A stretch of 64,000 nucleotides of DNA from Variovorax sp. ZS18.2.2 (GCF_024701975.1 NZ_JANLNM010000002.1:124001-188000), one strand, 5' to 3'; shown: positions 50,723 to 59,463, numbered from the stretch's first letter. Made by a program: numbers and translations. The notes: generated by a model not told the origin, from the letters alone.

Positions 50723-50885
50723 CAGAGGCTGAGAGGCAATTCGGCGTGACCGAGCAGCCCCCGCAAATGCCTCCAATCAAGGCGCAAAGCACAGCCATAG
50801 CTCGGGCTATGGCGAGCATTTGCAACGCAGAGTGGGGGCATTTGCGGGGGATGAGCGGTCATGTCGGATTGCCTCTCAGTCTCTC
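50723..50885. repeat. Long imperfect palindrome between rhodanese gene and tolC
   Basis: Two arms of about 79 bases on either side of a TCGG loop (50802-50805). The inner 8 bp (GCCATAGC/GCTATGGC) and the block CCCCCGCAAATGCC / GGCATTTGCGGGGG pair exactly. Outer arms pair through GAGAGGCAAT/ATTGCCTCTC. It fills nearly the whole gap and its right end overlaps the rhodanese stop codon. RNA through it would form a very long hairpin just upstream of tolC. Confidence 0.85.
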
Positions 50886-51219
50886 AGTAGCGCGGGACCG
50901 AGGGGTCGTGCGACGACCAGGCGTCGATGCCGCCCGCCACGTTGGCGAGCTGGTCAAAGCCGTTCTGGTTCAGGAAGGCGGCCACGCGCTGGCTGCGCGC
51001 GCCGTGGTGGCAGAGACATGCAATACGTTGGCCTTCGCTCAACTCGGCGAGGCGGCCGGGGATCTCGTTCATCGGGATCGCCACCAGCGTGAAGCCCGCA
51101 GGCGCGACGCTCGCCGTCTGCAGCTCCCACGGTTCGCGCACGTCGAGCAGCACCGGGGCGGCATCGGCGTCCTGGGCGAACCAGGCGGCAAGGTCGGCGG
51201 GGCGGACTTGGTCGATCAT
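50884..51219 (-). CDS. Rhodanese-like sulfurtransferase domain protein
   Basis: 111 aa, a single rhodanese domain. The persulfide Cys is in CLCHHGARS (residues about 69-77), a five-residue-type loop after it, and VLLDVREPWE is the conserved N-terminal motif; GGIDAWS closes the domain. The second Cys two residues before the catalytic one is notable. It starts 13 bases after the stop of the pcm-like gene, so the two form an operon. Substrate not known. Confidence 0.9.
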   Translation of the reverse strand: MIDQVRPADLAAWFAQDADAAPVLLDVREPWELQTASVAPAGFTLVAIPMNEIPGRLAELSEGQRIACLCHHGARSQRVAAFLNQNGFDQLANVAGGIDAWSSHDPSVPRY

Positions 51220-51232
51220 TCGTGCGGCCCGT

Positions 51233-51910
51233 TCAGAACGAGAAGCGCGAGGGCTCGGGGAAGTTCAGCAGGCGCGGCGCCACGGTGTCCCAGGGCTGGA
51301 CCGTGTCCCACTTGCTTTCGCTCGAGCGGGTGACGAAGTGGGCGCGCATCATCGGCTCTTCGCCCACGATGGCCGCGAGGCGGCCGCCGACCTTCAGCGA
51401 ACCCAGCAGGTTCTGCGGAATGCGGGCGACCGAGCCGCTCAGCACGATCACGTCGAAGCTCGGGCCGCTGGCCAGGGGCACGGCGCCGTCGGCGTTTCGC
51501 ACTTCGACGTTGCTCACGCCGTTCTGGCGCAGCGTTTCGGCGGCGCGGGCGGCCAGCACGGGGTTGATTTCGAGCGACAGCACCTGGGCGGCGCGGGCGC
51601 CGAGCAGGGCGGCCATGAAGCCCGAACCGGTGCCGATTTCGAGCACGGACTCATGTTTCTGCACTTTCAGGTCGTGCAGCGTGCGGGCCTCGACCTTGGG
51701 CGACAGCATGAATTCGCCGGGCACGGCGCCGTCGAGGAGGGGCAGCTCCATGTCGAAGAAGGAGAGCGTGCGGTGGGCTTCCGGCACGTAGTCTTCCCGG
51801 TGGATGGTGGCCAGCAGGTCGAGGATGTCCAGGTCCAGCACATCCCAGGGGCGGATCTGCTGTTCGATCATGTTGAAGCGCAAGCGCTCGAGGGTAGGAG
51901 TGGGGTTCAT
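51233..51910 (-). CDS. Protein-L-isoaspartate O-methyltransferase-like protein
   Basis: 225 aa. SAM-binding motif VLEIGTGSGFMAALLG (residues about 79-94), preceded by the N-terminal MIEQQIRPWDV and VPEAHR segments typical of Pcm-type enzymes. It lies in an operon with the rhodanese gene and tolC, the usual place of this subgroup in beta-proteobacteria. Whether it repairs isoaspartate is untested in such subgroups: the catalytic Ser of classic Pcm (T-I-S/A-A-P) is not obvious here (it reads GEFMLSP). Confidence 0.8.
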   Translation of the reverse strand: MNPTPTLERLRFNMIEQQIRPWDVLDLDILDLLATIHREDYVPEAHRTLSFFDMELPLLDGAVPGEFMLSPKVEARTLHDLKVQKHESVLEIGTGSGFMAALLGARAAQVLSLEINPVLAARAAETLRQNGVSNVEVRNADGAVPLASGPSFDVIVLSGSVARIPQNLLGSLKVGGRLAAIVGEEPMMRAHFVTRSSESKWDTVQPWDTVAPRLLNFPEPSRFSF

Positions 51911-52002
51911 GGCGTGGCTTTCCTTGTGGGCTCAGGACAAACCTTCAATTTTAGGTGGCCCGGATGACACCATCGGCCCGCTCGGCCATACAAAAGACTT
52001 CT

Positions 52003-52680
52003 TCATGCCTTGTCTCCGGGGCGCGCGCTGAGCCCGTAGAGCACGGTTTCGGCCTGGGTGGCGAGGAATTTCTCGGGGCTCAGGGCGCTTTCTCCATCGA
52101 CGCAGACCATGGCCGAGTGCTTCCAGAGCATCAGGAAGACCATGGGCGCGATCACCGAATAGATCGCGTGGTCGATGTCGACCGGCGAAAACTCGCCGTT
52201 GTCGATGCCGCGCTGCAGGATGCGCCGCAGCAGGGCGTGGCCGGGGCGCACCACCTGCTGCTGGTAGAACTCCGCCAGTTCGGGAAAGTTGGCGCCTTCG
52301 CTCATCATGAGCTTGGTCAGGCCCGAGGCCTTGGTCAGCCCCACGCGCTCCCACCACACGTTCATGCAGTAGCGCAGCATCTCGGCGGTGGTGCCCTCGA
52401 AGGCCTCGAATTCGGCGTTCCATTCGGTGAAACGGCCGCCGAGGTTTTCCATCACCACGGCCTTGAAGAGCTCTTCCTTGCTCGGAAAGTAAAGAAAGAG
52501 GGTGCCCTTGGAGACCCCGGCGCGCGCCGCCACTTCCTCTGAGCGGGTGGCGGCAAAGCCTTTTTCGACAAACAGGTCGAGCGCGGCGGCCAGCAGTTCG
52601 CCGGGGCGCGCTTCCTTCCGGCGCTCGCGCTTGGAGCGCACCGGGCAGAACTTGTCGACAAGGGAACGGGGGGTGGACAT
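52003..52680 (-). CDS. TetR-family transcriptional regulator
   Basis: 225 aa from the Met of MSTPRSL; a further Met 14 codons upstream is less likely. Helix-turn-helix at about residues 25-70 (ALDLFVEKGFAATRSEEVAARAGVSKGTLFLYFPSKEEL). The C-terminal domain resembles regulators of efflux systems. Divergent from msrA with 104 bases between. The gap holds GTGAC-N8-GTCAC (52712-52729), a possible operator. No efflux genes are next to it. Confidence 0.88.
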   Translation of the reverse strand: MSTPRSLVDKFCPVRSKRERRKEARPGELLAAALDLFVEKGFAATRSEEVAARAGVSKGTLFLYFPSKEELFKAVVMENLGGRFTEWNAEFEAFEGTTAEMLRYCMNVWWERVGLTKASGLTKLMMSEGANFPELAEFYQQQVVRPGHALLRRILQRGIDNGEFSPVDIDHAIYSVIAPMVFLMLWKHSAMVCVDGESALSPEKFLATQAETVLYGLSARPGDKA

Positions 52681-52711
52681 GTGGGTTAATGACTCGCGGG
52701 TTAGTAATGTA

Positions 52712-52729
52712 GTGACCGGCATCCGTCAC
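52712..52729. promoter_or_regulatory. Possible TetR operator (GTGAC-N8-GTCAC)
   Basis: Short inverted repeat in the TetR/msrA divergent region, 32 bases upstream of the TetR start. Weak evidence: 5-bp arms could occur by chance. Confidence 0.25.
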
Positions 52730-52784
52730 GTCAAGCCGCGACAATATCGGGTTCGCCGATTCCCAACCTGCCGGAGCAGTGCCC

Positions 52785-53336
52785 ATGTCTTCCTCACCGT
52801 CGCCCACCGAAACCATCGTGATTGGCGGGGGCTGCTTCTGGTGCACCGAGGCGGTCTTCGACCGTGTGCAGGGCGTGGTGGACGTGGAGTCGGGTTATTG
52901 CAACGGCCAGGTGGTCAATCCGACCTACGAGCAGGTCTGCACCGGCCGCACCGGCCATGCCGAGGTCGTGAAGCTCGCATTCGACCCCGCCCAGATCAGC
53001 CTGCGCGAGATCCTCGAGATCTTCTTCGTCGTGCATGACCCGACAACGCTCAACCGGCAGGGCAACGACGTCGGCACGCAGTACCGCAGCGGCATCTACT
53101 ACACGAGCGACGCGCAAAAGCAGGTGGCCCAAGACGTCATCCGCGAAATCGAGGCCAGCAAGACCTACAGCGCGCCGGTCGTGACCGAGGTGGCGCCGCT
53201 CGCCAACTACTCGACGGCCGAGGCCTACCACCAGGACTACTTCCTGAACAACCCGAACCAGGGCTACTGCGCGTTCGTCGTCGGCCCCAAGGTCGAGAAG
53301 TTCCAGAAGACCTTCGCCTCCCGCGTCAAAGCCTGA
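52785..53336 (+). CDS. msrA: Peptide-methionine (S)-S-oxide reductase
   Basis: 183 aa from ATG 52785, after GGAG; a GTG two codons upstream is also possible. It repairs oxidised methionine. Catalytic motif GGGCFWCTEAVF at residues 14-25, and the conserved GNDVGTQYRSGIYY and AEAYHQDYF stretches. The resolving-Cys region is seen as GYCAF. No signal peptide, so cytosolic. Followed 14 bases later by the small His-rich gene. Confidence 0.95.
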   Translation: MSSSPSPTETIVIGGGCFWCTEAVFDRVQGVVDVESGYCNGQVVNPTYEQVCTGRTGHAEVVKLAFDPAQISLREILEIFFVVHDPTTLNRQGNDVGTQYRSGIYYTSDAQKQVAQDVIREIEASKTYSAPVVTEVAPLANYSTAEAYHQDYFLNNPNQGYCAFVVGPKVEKFQKTFASRVKA

Positions 53337-53350
53337 TCCCCTCCGTTTCC

Positions 53351-53737
53351 GTGCAGCTCGCCACCCGCCAATCCCCGCATTTTTCGACCCGCGCGATCCT
53401 CGTCGTGCTGGCGATCGCGCTGTGGTTCGCGGGCACGCTGGGCGTGATGCATCGCTCGCTGCACGTGCCCGGCCTGCCGGCTGCGGCGGCCACGGTCCAG
53501 GCGAGCAAGGGCGCCCACGTCCACGCGGGCCACGGCGTGGTCAGCCTTTTCGGCGATCACACCGACGCCGAGTGCCGGCTGTACGACCAGCTCTCGCACG
53601 GATCGAGCGTCCCCGGCGTGCCGCTGGTGGTGCTGCCGATGCTGCTGCCGTCGGCCACTTTTGCCTATCTCCAGGGCGAGGCCATCGCCCGCTGGGTTGC
53701 GCTGTTCGACGCGCGCGGCCCGCCTTCCACTCGCTGA
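53351..53737 (+). CDS. Small His-rich membrane-anchored protein (DUF2946-like)
   Basis: 128 aa with a GTG start. One hydrophobic segment near the N-terminus (AILVVLAIALWFAGTLGVM, about residues 15-33) is a signal anchor. The following stretch is His-rich with one Cys (HVHAGHGVVSLFGDHTDAEC), as in DUF2946-type proteins that accompany metal-related TonB receptors. It lies 78 bases upstream of the ZnuD-like receptor, so a role in zinc or copper handling is plausible but inferred. Most relatives have more His/Cys than this one. Confidence 0.65.
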   Translation: MQLATRQSPHFSTRAILVVLAIALWFAGTLGVMHRSLHVPGLPAAAATVQASKGAHVHAGHGVVSLFGDHTDAECRLYDQLSHGSSVPGVPLVVLPMLLPSATFAYLQGEAIARWVALFDARGPPSTR

Positions 53738-53814
53738 ATCCCCCGCGTTCCGGTCGCTGTGCCTGCCTTGTGCGGGTGACGGCGTGCCGTCCATAGATTC
53801 AACGAGTGTTCACC

Positions 53815-55914
53815 ATGACCCCCAATTTTCGTCGCAACGCCATCGGCGTCGCCGTTCTTTCGCTCGCCTTCGCCGCTGCGTCCCACGCCCAGGAAGCCGT
53901 CCAGGCCCAAGCTCAATCCGCCGATACCGCCAGCCTGCCCGCGATCACCGTCACCGGCAATCCGCTCGGCGCCAGCGACCTGATCGCGCCGACCGTCACG
54001 CTCTCGGGCGAAAAACTCCTGCTGCGTTCCGACTCGACGCTCGGCGAAACGCTCAACAACCTGCCCGGCGTGAGCAGCAGCTACTTCGGCCCCAACGCGA
54101 GCCGCCCGATCATCCGCGGGCAGGACGGCGACCGCATCCGCATCCTGCAGAACGGCGGCGGCGCCCCCGACGCCTCGGCGCTGAGCTACGACCACGCGGT
54201 GCCGGTCGACGCACTGGTCACCGACCGCATCGAAGTGCTGCGCGGCCCCTCGGCGCTGCAGTACGGCGGCAGCGCCGTGGGCGGTGTGGTCAACGTGATC
54301 GACAACCGCATCCCGACCGAGCCCATCAACGGCTTCGGCGGCCGCGCCGACCTGGGCTTTTCCACCGGCAACAAGGAAAAGAACGGCGGCGTGGTTCTCG
54401 AAGGCGGTAACGACCGCTTCGCGCTGCACGTGGACGCCTTCAACCGCGACTCGAAGGACGTTTCGGTGCCCATCGACCTGAACTGCGAGAAGCCCGGCTC
54501 GCCATCGCGCGCCCGCAAGATCTGCAACTCCGCCAACGAGGCGAACGGCGGCGCGGTCGGCGGCACGCTGTTCTTCGACCAGGGCTGGATCGGCGCTTCC
54601 GCCAGCACCTACCGCAGCAACTACGGCACCGTGGCCGAGGACGACGTGACCATCCGCATGAAGTCCGACCGCTACGCGCTCGAAGGCGAATGGCGCCCGG
54701 GCGGCATCATCAGCAGCATCCACGCGAAGGTGAGCCACACCAACTACCGCCACACCGAGTTCGAAGGTCCCGAGGCCGGCACCACCTTCTCGAACATGAG
54801 CAACGACCTGCGCATCGAGGCACGTCACCAGAAGATCGGCAACTTCGAGGGCCTGGTCGGCTTCAGCAGCGAGACCAACCGCTTCGCCGCCGACGGCGAG
54901 GAGGCCTTTGCGCCGCACAGCCGCACGCGCTCCAACGCTCTTTTCCTCTATGAAGAGTACGGTGCCTCGTGGGGCAAGCTGAGCTTCGGCGCGCGCACCG
55001 AGAAGGTCCGCATCCGCTCGCTGGGCTATCCGGACGATCCGTCGATCACCCGCTTTGCCATCGGCGAGCGCACCTTCAATCCGCACAGCGCCGCGTTCGG
55101 CGCGCTGGTCAACCTCACGCCGCAATGGCAGCTGACCTCCAACCTCGCCTACACCGAGCGCGCACCGAAGGACTACGAACTGCTTGCCAACGGCCCGCAC
55201 GTGGCCACGGCCGCGTGGGAGGTGGGCGACCCCAACCTGCAGAAGGAAAAGTCGACCGGCCTGGACCTCGGTGCGCAATGGAAGTCGGGCCCCAACACGG
55301 CCCGCGTGAACGCCTACGTCACGCGCTTCAGCAACTACATCGGCCTCACTGCCTCGGGCCGCACGCTCGACGAAGAAGGCCAGGTGGTGACCGACCCGGC
55401 CGCGACCGACACGCTGGCCGAATACGTCTACAGCGGCGTGCGCGCGCGCTTCACCGGCATTGAGGCCAATGGCAATCTGCGCCTGCTGGGCAACGACGGC
55501 TTTGCGCCGATGCCCGACGCCTCGACGCTCGACCTCGAATGGCGCGGCGACGTGGTGCGCGCGAAGAACCTGGACACCGGCGAGCCGCTGCCGCGCATCG
55601 CGCCGTTCCGCACGGGCGCGACGCTGGTCTACGGCAACGGTCCGTGGAGCGCGCGCCTGGGCTTCGACTACAACGCGGCGCAGCGCCATGTGCCCAGCGT
55701 CGGGGCGCGCGAGACCGATGCGTACACGCTGTGGAACGCCGCGATCTCCTACCGCATGAAGGTGGAGCGCGCCAACCTCACCTGGTATGCGCGCGTCGAC
55801 AACATCACCAACAAGCTGGCCTACAGCCCGACGTCGATCCTGACGACGACGGTGTATCCGAACGCGCCATTGCCGGGGCGTTCGCTGAAGGTCGGGTTGC
55901 GCGTGACGTTCTGA
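53815..55914 (+). CDS. ZnuD-like TonB-dependent receptor (probable zinc uptake)
   Basis: 699 aa from ATG 53815 (GTG 53806 also in frame). Signal peptide ending near ASHAQ. TonB-box-like LPAITVTGNP, plug motifs RPIIRGQDGDRIRIL, DASALSYDHAVPVDAL and IEVLRGPSALQYGGSAVGGVVNVIDNRIP, which are those of the ZnuD/HmuR-like group rather than of siderophore receptors. The barrel ends in Phe (GLRVTF). An extracellular loop with two Cys (DLNCEKPGSPSRARKICNS) may carry a disulfide, as in ZnuD. Substrate by resemblance only; I see no Zur-like box directly upstream. Confidence 0.85.
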   Translation: MTPNFRRNAIGVAVLSLAFAAASHAQEAVQAQAQSADTASLPAITVTGNPLGASDLIAPTVTLSGEKLLLRSDSTLGETLNNLPGVSSSYFGPNASRPIIRGQDGDRIRILQNGGGAPDASALSYDHAVPVDALVTDRIEVLRGPSALQYGGSAVGGVVNVIDNRIPTEPINGFGGRADLGFSTGNKEKNGGVVLEGGNDRFALHVDAFNRDSKDVSVPIDLNCEKPGSPSRARKICNSANEANGGAVGGTLFFDQGWIGASASTYRSNYGTVAEDDVTIRMKSDRYALEGEWRPGGIISSIHAKVSHTNYRHTEFEGPEAGTTFSNMSNDLRIEARHQKIGNFEGLVGFSSETNRFAADGEEAFAPHSRTRSNALFLYEEYGASWGKLSFGARTEKVRIRSLGYPDDPSITRFAIGERTFNPHSAAFGALVNLTPQWQLTSNLAYTERAPKDYELLANGPHVATAAWEVGDPNLQKEKSTGLDLGAQWKSGPNTARVNAYVTRFSNYIGLTASGRTLDEEGQVVTDPAATDTLAEYVYSGVRARFTGIEANGNLRLLGNDGFAPMPDASTLDLEWRGDVVRAKNLDTGEPLPRIAPFRTGATLVYGNGPWSARLGFDYNAAQRHVPSVGARETDAYTLWNAAISYRMKVERANLTWYARVDNITNKLAYSPTSILTTTVYPNAPLPGRSLKVGLRVTF

Positions 55915-55924
55915 TGCTGCATGG

Positions 55925-56038
55925 CTCCCTCCCCCTTTGGGGGAGGGCAGGGGTGGGGGCAAGCGGCCTGTGACGAGGCCATGGCTTCTGCAGGCGCCGC
56001 TTGCCCCCATCCCAGCCTTCCCCCAGAGGGGGAAGGAG
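55925..56038. repeat. Intergenic inverted-repeat element, copy C
   Basis: Left arm CTCCCTCCCCCTTTGGGGGA, right arm ending CCCCAGAGGGGGAAGGAG, arms about 40 bp including an inner CAAGCGG/CCGCTTG pairing. Begins 11 bases after the receptor stop and ends 22 bases before the AEC carrier start, in a tandem rather than convergent junction. Confidence 0.8.
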
Positions 56039-56060
56039 CAAGGCAGCTTATCCTCGATGG

Positions 56061-57011
56061 GTGAACTCCTTCGTCATCTCTTCGCTGCTCCCCGTCGTCA
56101 TCCTGATCGCCGCGGGCTACCTGGCCGGCAGGCGCCGATGGATCGGCGGCAATGCGGTGAAGGACCTGTCGAACCTCATCTTCCTGCTGCTCGCGCCCGC
56201 GTTGCTGTTCCGCGCCATGAGCACGGTGCATGTGCAGGAACTCAGCCTCAAGCCGGTTGCCGCGTACTTCATCGCCTCCGGGCTGCTGTTCGCAGGCACG
56301 CTCGCATTGCGCGGGTTCAACCGCACGGCCGCGGTGATCGCGCTGGCCAACACCTACAGCAACACGGTGATGATCGGCATCGCGCTCGTCGGCCTCGCCT
56401 ATGGCGAAGCGGGCATGGTGGTGCTGCTGACGCTCATCTCGCTGCACTCGCTGGTGCTCATGACCAGCGCCACGCTCGTGCTCGAACTGGCCGTGGCGCG
56501 CGAGCATGCGGTGGTCAGCGGCGAAGAGAAACGCTCGATGGCGCGCACCGTGCTGCGGGCTCTCCGCAACGCTATCATTCACCCCGTGCCGCTGCCGATC
56601 ATCGCGGGCCTGCTGTTCGCGCAGACTGGCCTCGTGATGCCCGAGGTGATCGACAAGCCGATCCAACTGCTCGGCCAGGCCTTCGGCCCGGTGGCGCTCG
56701 TCATGGTGGGCATCACGCTCGCGCTCACGCCCATCGGGCGGCACTGGCGCGGCGCGCTGGTGCAGGCGCTGGTGAAGAACCTGCTGCATCCGCTGCTGGT
56801 GGCCGGCATCGGCTGGCTGCTCGGCGTGCGCGGCATCCCGCTCACCGTGATGGTGGTGGCGGCGGCGTTGCCCATCGGCGCCAATGTGTTCCTGTTCTCG
56901 CAGCGCTACCGCACGGCCGAAGACCTCGTCACGGCCAGCGTGGCCGTGTCGACGGTGCTGGCGCTGGGCACCCTGACGCTCGTGATGGTCTGGGTGCAGT
57001 GGCTGCCCTGA
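56061..57011 (+). CDS. AEC-family membrane transporter
   Basis: 316 aa from GTG 56061, chosen because the frame upstream runs through the repeat element. About ten membrane spans in two halves: residues 4-165 and 185-315, with a cytoplasmic Arg/Lys-rich linker (GEEKRSMARTVLRALRN). Family-typical patterns: NLIFLLLAPALLFRAMS, ANTYSNTVMIGIAL and LPIGANVFLFSQRYR. Members carry organic acids or amino acids, sometimes auxin-like compounds; the substrate is unknown here. Confidence 0.85.
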   Translation: MNSFVISSLLPVVILIAAGYLAGRRRWIGGNAVKDLSNLIFLLLAPALLFRAMSTVHVQELSLKPVAAYFIASGLLFAGTLALRGFNRTAAVIALANTYSNTVMIGIALVGLAYGEAGMVVLLTLISLHSLVLMTSATLVLELAVAREHAVVSGEEKRSMARTVLRALRNAIIHPVPLPIIAGLLFAQTGLVMPEVIDKPIQLLGQAFGPVALVMVGITLALTPIGRHWRGALVQALVKNLLHPLLVAGIGWLLGVRGIPLTVMVVAAALPIGANVFLFSQRYRTAEDLVTASVAVSTVLALGTLTLVMVWVQWLP

Positions 57012-57155
57012 GAGGCTGAGTCCTTCGGTTCTCCCTTCGCAGTCGGCTCGCGGCCTTTCGCTTTATCGGCCACCCGCGACTCCCTATGCCGTTTGGCAGG
57101 GGTGGCCGTTTGGTGGAATGGCGCGCGGCGCCTGCCGCCCTACATTTGCCGGCTG

Positions 57156-57557
57156 ATGATTTACCCGGCGTGCTCTTCGCCCCTTGTTGCTATGGCGGTG
57201 GTCGCGACGGTGATCGCGCTCTTCGGCGCACCCGCGCAGGCGGCGGCCGATGGCAAGCCGTGCAGGACGCCGTGCCTCTCGGTCAACGTGCCGCGCGAGG
57301 CGCCAGAAAAAGAAAAGCCAGTGGAGGCCGAGTCCAGGTCCGCTCCGGCGCCCGCTCCCGCGGTGCGCCCGGCAACCAAACCCAGGCCCCAGGCCACGGC
57401 GTCGGCCGCGCCTGCAACGCAGCCGCATGAAATGCCGAGAGAGCCCGTTGCAAAAAGGCCCGCGCCCTCCAGGCGCTGCACCGACATCAACATGCGCGCC
57501 GCCGTCGGCGAGCCGTTGTCGGACGAAGACATGAAGACATTGAGGAGTCAGTGCTGA
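57156..57557 (+). CDS. Secreted Pro/Ala-rich small protein, unknown function
   Basis: 133 aa. ATG 57156 was chosen because it opens a signal peptide (LVAMAVVATVIALFGAPAQAAA). The mature part has a CRTPC pair near its start, a long low-complexity Pro/Ala/Arg linker and a conserved-looking C-terminal segment (RRCTDINMRAAVGEPLSDEDMKTLRSQC) with two more Cys. Its stop overlaps the start of the OmpA lipoprotein (TGATG), so the two proteins are translated together and probably act together in the periplasm. I do not recognise the family. Confidence 0.7.
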   Translation: MIYPACSSPLVAMAVVATVIALFGAPAQAAADGKPCRTPCLSVNVPREAPEKEKPVEAESRSAPAPAPAVRPATKPRPQATASAAPATQPHEMPREPVAKRPAPSRRCTDINMRAAVGEPLSDEDMKTLRSQC

Positions 57558-58774
57558 TGATGAACGACACCACACAACCGGTCCGTCAACGGATCCGCAC
57601 CACACTGCGCGTGCTGACCCTGTGCGCCGCGGCGCTCGCCGCCGCCTGCGCGAACCGCCCCGTGCCGGGCAATGCCATGCCCTTCGACCAGGCCGTCAAC
57701 CAGGCGGTGGACGACCTGATGGTGCAGACGCAGAAGCTGCCCGCCTTTCTCGCGAAGGTGGAGTCGCTCACGCAGCGCCGCATCGTGATCGACCCGTTGC
57801 TCGAAGGCGCGAGCGGCCAGCAGACCGAGGTGACGCGCGTGGCCGAGCAGCGCATCGTCCAGCGCATGCAGGCGCAGTTCAAGCAGTTCACCGTGTCCCC
57901 GTTCAACACCACAGAAATCGGCAACGCGCAGTACGTGCTCAACGGCACGCTGATACGCGACAAGGACGCCACCGCTGGCGGGCGCTACCGCCTGAACCTC
58001 GCGCTCACCGAGATCAAGAGCGGCGTGGTGATCGCGCAGTCGGTCGCGCGCATCAGCGATGCGACGCTCGACACGCGGCCCACGGCGTTCTTCCGCGACA
58101 GCCCGGTGAACGGCAAGGACCGCGGCGTGGAGGGCTACATCCGCACCGCCGAAACCCAGCCGGGGCAGGCCGCCGATGCGCTGTACCTCGAGCGCCTGCC
58201 GACCTCGACCGTGCTGCAGGAAGCCACCGCGGCCTACGAAGCCGGCCGCATGAGCGAGGCGCTGGGCCGCTACGAGGCGGCGGCGAAGCGGCCCGACGGG
58301 CAGCAGCTGCGCATCTACAGCGGGATGTACCTCACGCAGTCGCAACTGGGCCGCACAGCCGATGCGGAAAAGACCTTCGGCACGATCGCGCGCCTGGGCC
58401 TGGAAACCAACAACCTGAGCGTCAAGTTCCTGTTCAAGCCGGGCTCGACCGATTTCCTCGGCGATCCGAAGATCAGCGCGGCCTATCCGATGTGGCTGCG
58501 GCAGATCGCGCGCCAGGCGGCGCAGATCGATTCGTGCGTGGTGGTGACGGGGCACACGAGCCGCACGGGCTCGGAGTCGGTGAACGAGCGGCTGTCGCTG
58601 CAGCGCGCGGTGAGCGTCAAGTCGCGGCTGGTGACCGAGGCGCCGCCGCTTGCGAAGAAGCTGCGCGAGTCGGGCATGGGCTTTCGGGAGAACATCGTCG
58701 GCACTGGGGCCGACGATGCGAGCGACGCGCTTGATCGTCGCGTCGAATTCAAGGTCGTTGGCTGCGAGGCCTGA
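57557..58774 (+). CDS. OmpA-family lipoprotein with TPR-like segment
   Basis: 405 aa. Signal peptide with lipobox LAAAC (Cys near residue 33). The middle contains a curli-assembly-like region (residues about 45-200: DPLLEGASGQQTEVTRVAEQRI, LNLALTEIKSGVVIAQSVARI) and a helical TPR-like stretch (EATAAYEAGRMSEALGRYEAAAK). The C-terminus is an OmpA-like peptidoglycan-binding domain (VKFLFKPGSTDFL, VVVTGHTSRTGSESVNERLSLQRA, RRVEFKV). It should link the outer membrane to the cell wall. Translationally coupled to the small secreted protein before it. Confidence 0.85.
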   Translation: MMNDTTQPVRQRIRTTLRVLTLCAAALAAACANRPVPGNAMPFDQAVNQAVDDLMVQTQKLPAFLAKVESLTQRRIVIDPLLEGASGQQTEVTRVAEQRIVQRMQAQFKQFTVSPFNTTEIGNAQYVLNGTLIRDKDATAGGRYRLNLALTEIKSGVVIAQSVARISDATLDTRPTAFFRDSPVNGKDRGVEGYIRTAETQPGQAADALYLERLPTSTVLQEATAAYEAGRMSEALGRYEAAAKRPDGQQLRIYSGMYLTQSQLGRTADAEKTFGTIARLGLETNNLSVKFLFKPGSTDFLGDPKISAAYPMWLRQIARQAAQIDSCVVVTGHTSRTGSESVNERLSLQRAVSVKSRLVTEAPPLAKKLRESGMGFRENIVGTGADDASDALDRRVEFKVVGCEA

Positions 58775-58780
58775 CGGAAC

Positions 58781-59434
58781 TTAAGGAGCCAGGCGCTCGC
58801 GCACCCAGTCCGCGCCTTCGAGCCGATAGCGCAGCCGGTCATGCAGCCGGCTCTTGCGGCCCTGCCAGAACTCCCAGCGGTCCGGCACCAACCGGTAGCC
58901 GCCCCAGTGCGGCGGGCGCGGCGGCGAGAGCAGGTGCCTGGCTGCGGCCACGGCTGCGTTCTTCACCAGCACGTCGCGTCCGCTGATCACTTCGCTCTGC
59001 GGACTGGCCCATGCGCCGATGCGCGAGTCGAGCGGGCGGCTGGCGAAGTAGGCGTCGCTCTCGTCGGCTCCGGCCTTCTCGACGCGGCCCTCGATGCGCA
59101 CCACGCGCTCGAGCTCGACCCAGTGGAACTGCAGCGACGCATACGGGTTGCCCGAGAGCTCGCGGCCCTTGCGGCTTTCGTAGTTGGTGTACCAGACGAG
59201 GCCGCGTGCGTCGTAGCCCTTGATCAGCACGATGCGGCTCGAGGGCCTGAGGTCGCTGCCCACGGTGCACAGCGTCATCGCATTGGGCTCGGGCACCTGG
59301 GCGTCGATGGCCTCGGTGAGCCAGCGTTCGAATTGCTTCTGCGGATCGTTCGCGCTTTGGGTCTCGCCGAGTTCGGCGCGCTCGTAGCTCTTGCGCAGCG
59401 CGGCGAGCGCTTCGTTGGAGAGAGGGGAAGTCAT
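58781..59434 (-). CDS. pdxH: Pyridoxamine/pyridoxine 5'-phosphate oxidase
   Basis: 217 aa from the Met of MTSPLSN. FMN enzyme that makes pyridoxal 5'-phosphate in the last step of vitamin B6 synthesis and salvage. Family motifs: [48 protein letters not shown]-like [10 protein letters not shown], and the C-terminal signature [17 protein letters not shown]. It is convergent with the OmpA lipoprotein (6 bases between stops) and divergent from the MobA-like gene (29 bases between starts). Confidence 0.95.
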   Translation of the reverse strand: MTSPLSNEALAALRKSYERAELGETQSANDPQKQFERWLTEAIDAQVPEPNAMTLCTVGSDLRPSSRIVLIKGYDARGLVWYTNYESRKGRELSGNPYASLQFHWVELERVVRIEGRVEKAGADESDAYFASRPLDSRIGAWASPQSEVISGRDVLVKNAAVAAARHLLSPPRPPHWGGYRLVPDRWEFWQGRKSRLHDRLRYRLEGADWVRERLAP

Positions 59435-59463
59435 GCTGGGATTGTTGCGCACATACTCGGCCC

